DNA from: RGIG4140 sp045532865
Lineage (GTDB): Bacteria > Pseudomonadota > Alphaproteobacteria > CAAHEQ01 > UBA3637
Direction: 5' to 3'
Assembly (NCBI GenBank): GCA_045532865.1
Contig: JAZSGT010000057.1
Span: 1-8,644, forward strand
Length of the DNA stretch: 8,644 nt
Part shown: positions 5,601-8,644 of the stretch, piece by piece
How the letters are laid out: each line of letters begins with the position of its first letter
Numbering within the stretch: the first letter of the stretch is position 1
Notes under the pieces: model-generated
What the model was told of the DNA's origin: nothing
Databases searched by the model: none
What the model saw: only the letters and a program-made list of their open reading frames with translations
Program-made: the position numbers and the translations under genes

Positions 5601-5604
5601 TTTC

Positions 5605-8600
5605 ATGGCAATTGAGCTTAAAGTAACACCAGAGATGACAGAAAAATTTTTTGATGCAATTGCTGAAGGTGATTATTTGCTTGTAAAACAAATGCTTAAA
5701 AATGGAATGGGTGTGAATATGCCAAATGGAGAAGGTGTTTTTCCTGTAGCTCTGGCCTATCAATCCGGTCAAGAAAGGATTTTTAAGCTTCTATTAGCTC
5801 ATGGGGCTAATCCTTTTAAAGAAGTTAATGGTAGGCTAGAACTTGTTTATAAACAAGAAGAAAGCAAAGCAAGAAAATTTGATGGTGCTGTTCTTCAATA
5901 TATGTATTATTGGAATGCAGTTAGAGACGGACATCTTCCATCCATTCGGTCTTGTCTTAATGATTATTCTTACTTTACTAGAATTGATAATAGGGACCCT
6001 GATGGAAAAACAGCAATTATGTATGCTTGTGAACATGAAGATTATGAACTTGTTCAGGGTTTGTTAGAATATAATCCCAATCTTTTGATTAAAGACTCAT
6101 CTGGGCGAACAGTTTTAGATTATGCCATAGCCTCTGGTGATAAGAAGATTATTAACGCTGTTAAGCTAAAGCAAAAGGAATATGAGCGTTTGTTGAGAGA
6201 TGCTGTTATGAATCCCACTCCAGAAAATGCAGATTTTTTTAGAGAGGTGCTTGAAAGAGAACTTGTTGATTTGCAAAGTTACGAGGCAAATAGCAATCAA
6301 ACACCGTTGATTCAATTGGCTCGAATGAATGGTAATGAAGAGTATGTACGGCTTTTGCAAGAACGTACGGGGAATCTTACTTTTACATATACAACACCGA
6401 CTGGTGAACGAAAAACGGATCTTTTTTTAGCTGTTAGAACAAGGGATTTTTCACGTGTGCAAGAAATTTTAAAAGAAAACCCCAATCTTCGTTTAACAGA
6501 TGATTTTGGATGTACAATTATTGAACAAGCTGTTTATTATGGTGATGCAGCCATGATTGATATGTTGCTTAAGCATGCACATATGAACACATCAACACAA
6601 GGGACACAAGGTGTTGTTAATCAAGAATCTGAGAATTTACAAGCGCTTTTTTCAGCGATTAGTGAGCTTGATTTAGAAAAAGTAAAAGAAATAACAGCCA
6701 GAATGCCTCGTTTGAATATTCAAGATTCTGAAGGGAATAGTCCTGCCAAAATGGTTTGTGAATTAATGGCTAGTATGGCATTGAGTGCGGGACCAAAGGA
6801 GGGTATAGGATATACACCTATAAATCTTGAAAAATTGATTTCTATTTTTCAACATCTTGAATCTAAAGGAATGGATTTGACAGTATCAGCTTCTGGACAA
6901 ATTCCTCTTACGATTCTTTGCCAAGCATTAAAGCAAGATGACAGTGAATTAGACGTGTTTGCTCGTTATAAAAAGTCTCTTGTTGAACAAGTTATTGTGA
7001 ACTATATTCAAAAAAAAGATGGAGCCGATTTTAATTTCGTAGATGCAGAGGGGAAAACGATTTTGCATCATGCAATTGAGGCAAAATCTATTCCTGTGAT
7101 TGTGAATTTGATTATGCAAGGTGCCAGTTTGGATATTAAGAATGCGTATAATCAAACACCAAGAGATTTAATCTTAGATATGAAAAACAAAAATAAGGAT
7201 ATGGAAGTTTTAGCCTCTGCGGTTGATAGAACAGGACTAAATCAGCCACTTAGTTCCAAAATGGATGGACGGGTTGTTGATGATTTGGAAACGCTTTTGT
7301 ATCAGATGAATCCACTTAATTCTTGGGAGGAAAAATTTAATAATTTAAAAAAAACATATGTTCGAGCAGCTGAAATTACAGGTTTTGATAAAGTTTCACT
7401 GGCTGTTGCTGACTGGATGGGGCTTTTAGAAAAATACGAAAAATCCGACTTTGAAAAACGAGCGCAGACTATTGGTTCAAAAAAAGCTATTCGTACAACT
7501 TCTGCTTCTGTGGTGTATGATAAACCATATCAAAGAGCTTTGGCTTATGCAATTTGTATGGGAGATACGCAAAAGGTTGCTAGTTTGGTGTCAGAAGGTG
7601 TTTATCCGACTGAAAAAATGCGATCAGGTTATTATCCAGAAGAAGATTATCACATTAATTTTGAATTTGAATATTCATATAGCAATGAGATTCAAGGTGA
7701 TACGGCATTGCATTTGTTGGTTTCAGGTGGTCATTATGATGAAGCTATAAAATTATTAGAATATTTTTCTTCAAATAATAAATTAAATTTATTAAATGCA
7801 ACAAATGATCTCGGTCAAACACCCTTAATGTTGGCTGCTCGTAAGGGTGATAAAAGAATGATGGATTTGTTGCTTTCTTATGGGGCTGATTTTGAAGTTC
7901 GGGATGGGGAAAATAGAACAGCAGAGAGTTATGCTGAAGAGAGTTATGCTGAAGAAGGTGCAGAGATTGGTGATTATTTAAGAACGCAAATCCAACGTAT
8001 TAAAAATGGTGATAAACTTGTTAGACCAATGGTGCGAATGGTAAGGGAAGATCACCCAACAAATCGAGTATTTGAGTTGCTTGAAGCATATAAAAATGCA
8101 CAAGGAAGAGAAAGTGGAAGACAAATAAATCCAACGATAGATTTAATAGGCGCGGTAAACAGCGAAACAACAACAGTAGAAGATTTAAGAAATTTAATAG
8201 CGCAAGGGGGGAATGTAGATCAAACAGATGCAAATGGAGAGACGCCATTGATATTGTCAGCGCGATATATTCTTCCTGAATTTGTAGAAGTTCTTATAGA
8301 GCAAGGAGCAGATGTAAACAAAAAGAACAATTCAGGTCAAACGGTGTTAGATTGTGTCATAGAAGGGTTAAATGCAGTAGCAGCAAATCCGGGAGAAATG
8401 GCGCAAGAAGATATTGATAACTTAATAAAAACGATAAGAATTTTGAAAATGTCTGGTGCTGAGTGTGATATGAGAAAGTTATCAGAAGAGGCGTTAGGCA
8501 TAAAAGGGGTAAGCGAAGCGTTTGCAGTTAAGGCAGAAGAAGGAAGGATACCACTTTATAATCAAGAAGCTATAAAAAAAGACCTATTAACCCAATTTAG

Positions 8601-8644
8601 AAGCGAGATAAACTGGCGAGCTTTAGATCCAAATGATCGCAAAC
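5605..8644 (+). CDS. Ankyrin-repeat protein, N-terminal part (continues at position 142)
   Basis: This frame is open from ATG 5605 to the right edge. Because 8504-8644 equals 1-141, it continues at 142 and ends at TAA 1065-1067, giving 1321 residues. Ankyrin-type helical pairs are visible at about residues 11-72, 131-190, 271-327, 344-390, 470-522, 698-767 and 857-925. The clearest are 'GQTPLMLAARKGDKRMMDLL' (from residue 737) and 'DANGETPLILSARY' with 'GADVNKKNNSGQT' (about 870-910). Many other repeats are degenerate. No signal peptide or membrane helix is seen, so the body is probably a soluble protein-binding scaffold. Ankyrin repeats bind other proteins; the partner is unknown. The start was chosen because G-rich 5594-5600 sits 4 nt upstream. 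An in-frame ATG at 5578 would add 9 residues but has no ribosome site. From about 8041 codon choice shifts sharply (see the patch entry). The gene lies 177 bp after a terminated upstream gene, so it is probably transcribed on its own. Confidence 0.9.
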   Translation, partial: MAIELKVTPEMTEKFFDAIAEGDYLLVKQMLKNGMGVNMPNGEGVFPVALAYQSGQERIFKLLLAHGANPFKEVNGRLELVYKQEESKARKFDGAVLQYMYYWNAVRDGHLPSIRSCLNDYSYFTRIDNRDPDGKTAIMYACEHEDYELVQGLLEYNPNLLIKDSSGRTVLDYAIASGDKKIINAVKLKQKEYERLLRDAVMNPTPENADFFREVLERELVDLQSYEANSNQTPLIQLARMNGNEEYVRLLQERTGNLTFTYTTPTGERKTDLFLAVRTRDFSRVQEILKENPNLRLTDDFGCTIIEQAVYYGDAAMIDMLLKHAHMNTSTQGTQGVVNQESENLQALFSAISELDLEKVKEITARMPRLNIQDSEGNSPAKMVCELMASMALSAGPKEGIGYTPINLEKLISIFQHLESKGMDLTVSASGQIPLTILCQALKQDDSELDVFARYKKSLVEQVIVNYIQKKDGADFNFVDAEGKTILHHAIEAKSIPVIVNLIMQGASLDIKNAYNQTPRDLILDMKNKNKDMEVLASAVDRTGLNQPLSSKMDGRVVDDLETLLYQMNPLNSWEEKFNNLKKTYVRAAEITGFDKVSLAVADWMGLLEKYEKSDFEKRAQTIGSKKAIRTTSASVVYDKPYQRALAYAICMGDTQKVASLVSEGVYPTEKMRSGYYPEEDYHINFEFEYSYSNEIQGDTALHLLVSGGHYDEAIKLLEYFSSNNKLNLLNATNDLGQTPLMLAARKGDKRMMDLLLSYGADFEVRDGENRTAESYAEESYAEEGAEIGDYLRTQIQRIKNGDKLVRPMVRMVREDHPTNRVFELLEAYKNAQGRESGRQINPTIDLIGAVNSETTTVEDLRNLIAQGGNVDQTDANGETPLILSARYILPEFVEVLIEQGADVNKKNNSGQTVLDCVIEGLNAVAANPGEMAQEDIDNLIKTIRILKMSGAECDMRKLSEEALGIKGVSEAFAVKAEEGRIPLYNQEAIKKDLLTQFRSEINWRALDPNDRK
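7924..7953 (+). repeat. 15 bp tandem duplication in the ankyrin gene
   Basis: GAGAGTTATGCTGAA occurs twice in a row and encodes ESYAE twice, at the end of an ankyrin repeat. It looks like a recent slippage event that kept the frame. Confidence 0.88.
8041..8644 (+). other. Codon-usage patch inside the ankyrin gene (continues to about position 330)
   Basis: Counting by hand, Ile codons from 5605 to 8040 are about 36 ATT, 5 ATA and 2 ATC. From 8041 through the junction to about 330 they are about 19 ATA, 4 ATT and 1 ATC. Val shows the same switch: about 9 GTA to 1 GTT in 8041-8510, against about 1 GTA to 12 GTT in 7021-8040. The frame is intact and the ankyrin pattern continues, so this part seems to have a different recent origin. 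Confidence 0.75.
8504..8644. repeat. Right copy of the exact 141 bp terminal overlap
   Basis: This is the second copy of 1-141. Reading across it joins the frame starting at 5605 to the frame ending at 1067 without a stop or shift, which supports a real join. Count this sequence once when describing the unit. Confidence 0.95.

Noticed and set aside
5578..5604. Upstream in-frame ATG as the ankyrin start
   Set aside because: It has no Shine-Dalgarno sequence and falls within the candidate promoter element. ATG 5605 has a G-rich site at suitable distance. Not fully excluded.
5428..5604. Possible replication origin in the unique spacer
   Set aside because: It is AT-rich with T runs, but no iterons, DnaA-box clusters or conserved nick site are visible. 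Nothing beyond terminator, candidate promoter and ribosome site can be supported.

Overview
The window reads as one complete turn of a small circular, or tandemly repeated, bacterial DNA unit. Positions 1-141 recur exactly at 8504-8644, and one reading frame runs through that overlap without a stop. Removing the duplicate gives an 8503 bp unit. The DNA is AT-rich. Genes have Shine-Dalgarno sites, TAA stops and hairpin-plus-U-tract terminators, so the source is bacterial. Long ankyrin-repeat and coiled-coil proteins are common in host-associated or intracellular bacteria (for example Rickettsiales, Holosporales, Legionellales), but nothing here fixes the taxon.

Layout: there are three genes, all on the + strand, making up about 94% of the unit (7968 of 8503 bp by codon arithmetic). 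They are separated by three short spacers of 179, 179 and 177 bp. (1) A 1321-residue ankyrin-repeat protein starts at 5605, runs off the end at 8644 and re-enters at the left edge, ending at 1067. (2) A 551-residue coiled-coil/membrane protein lies at 1247-2902. (3) A 781-residue paralogue of the second lies at 3082-5427. I see no replication initiator, relaxase, partition gene, integrase, transposase, tRNA, rRNA or CRISPR.

The most striking feature is modularity. All three proteins, although the ankyrin protein is otherwise unrelated to the other two, end in the same 35-residue C-terminal module. It is preceded by an Ala/Pro/Ser/Thr repeat linker and followed by the same terminator. The two paralogues also share promoter region, ribosome site, the first 68 residues, a short membrane segment with its following ~130-residue domain, and a Pro-rich repeat linker. 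Their coiled-coil middles differ completely in length and sequence. About 490 bp around each of the first two gene junctions is a direct repeat with a constant offset of 1835 bp.

Inferred biology: this looks like a cassette family whose ends are constant and whose middles vary. The C-terminal module is a candidate sorting, secretion or anchoring tag that puts three proteins on one route, perhaps a set of surface or host-directed proteins. That role is inference. The ankyrin gene also carries a patch with very different codon choice (from about 8041 through the junction to about 330), which suggests a mosaic assembled by recombination.
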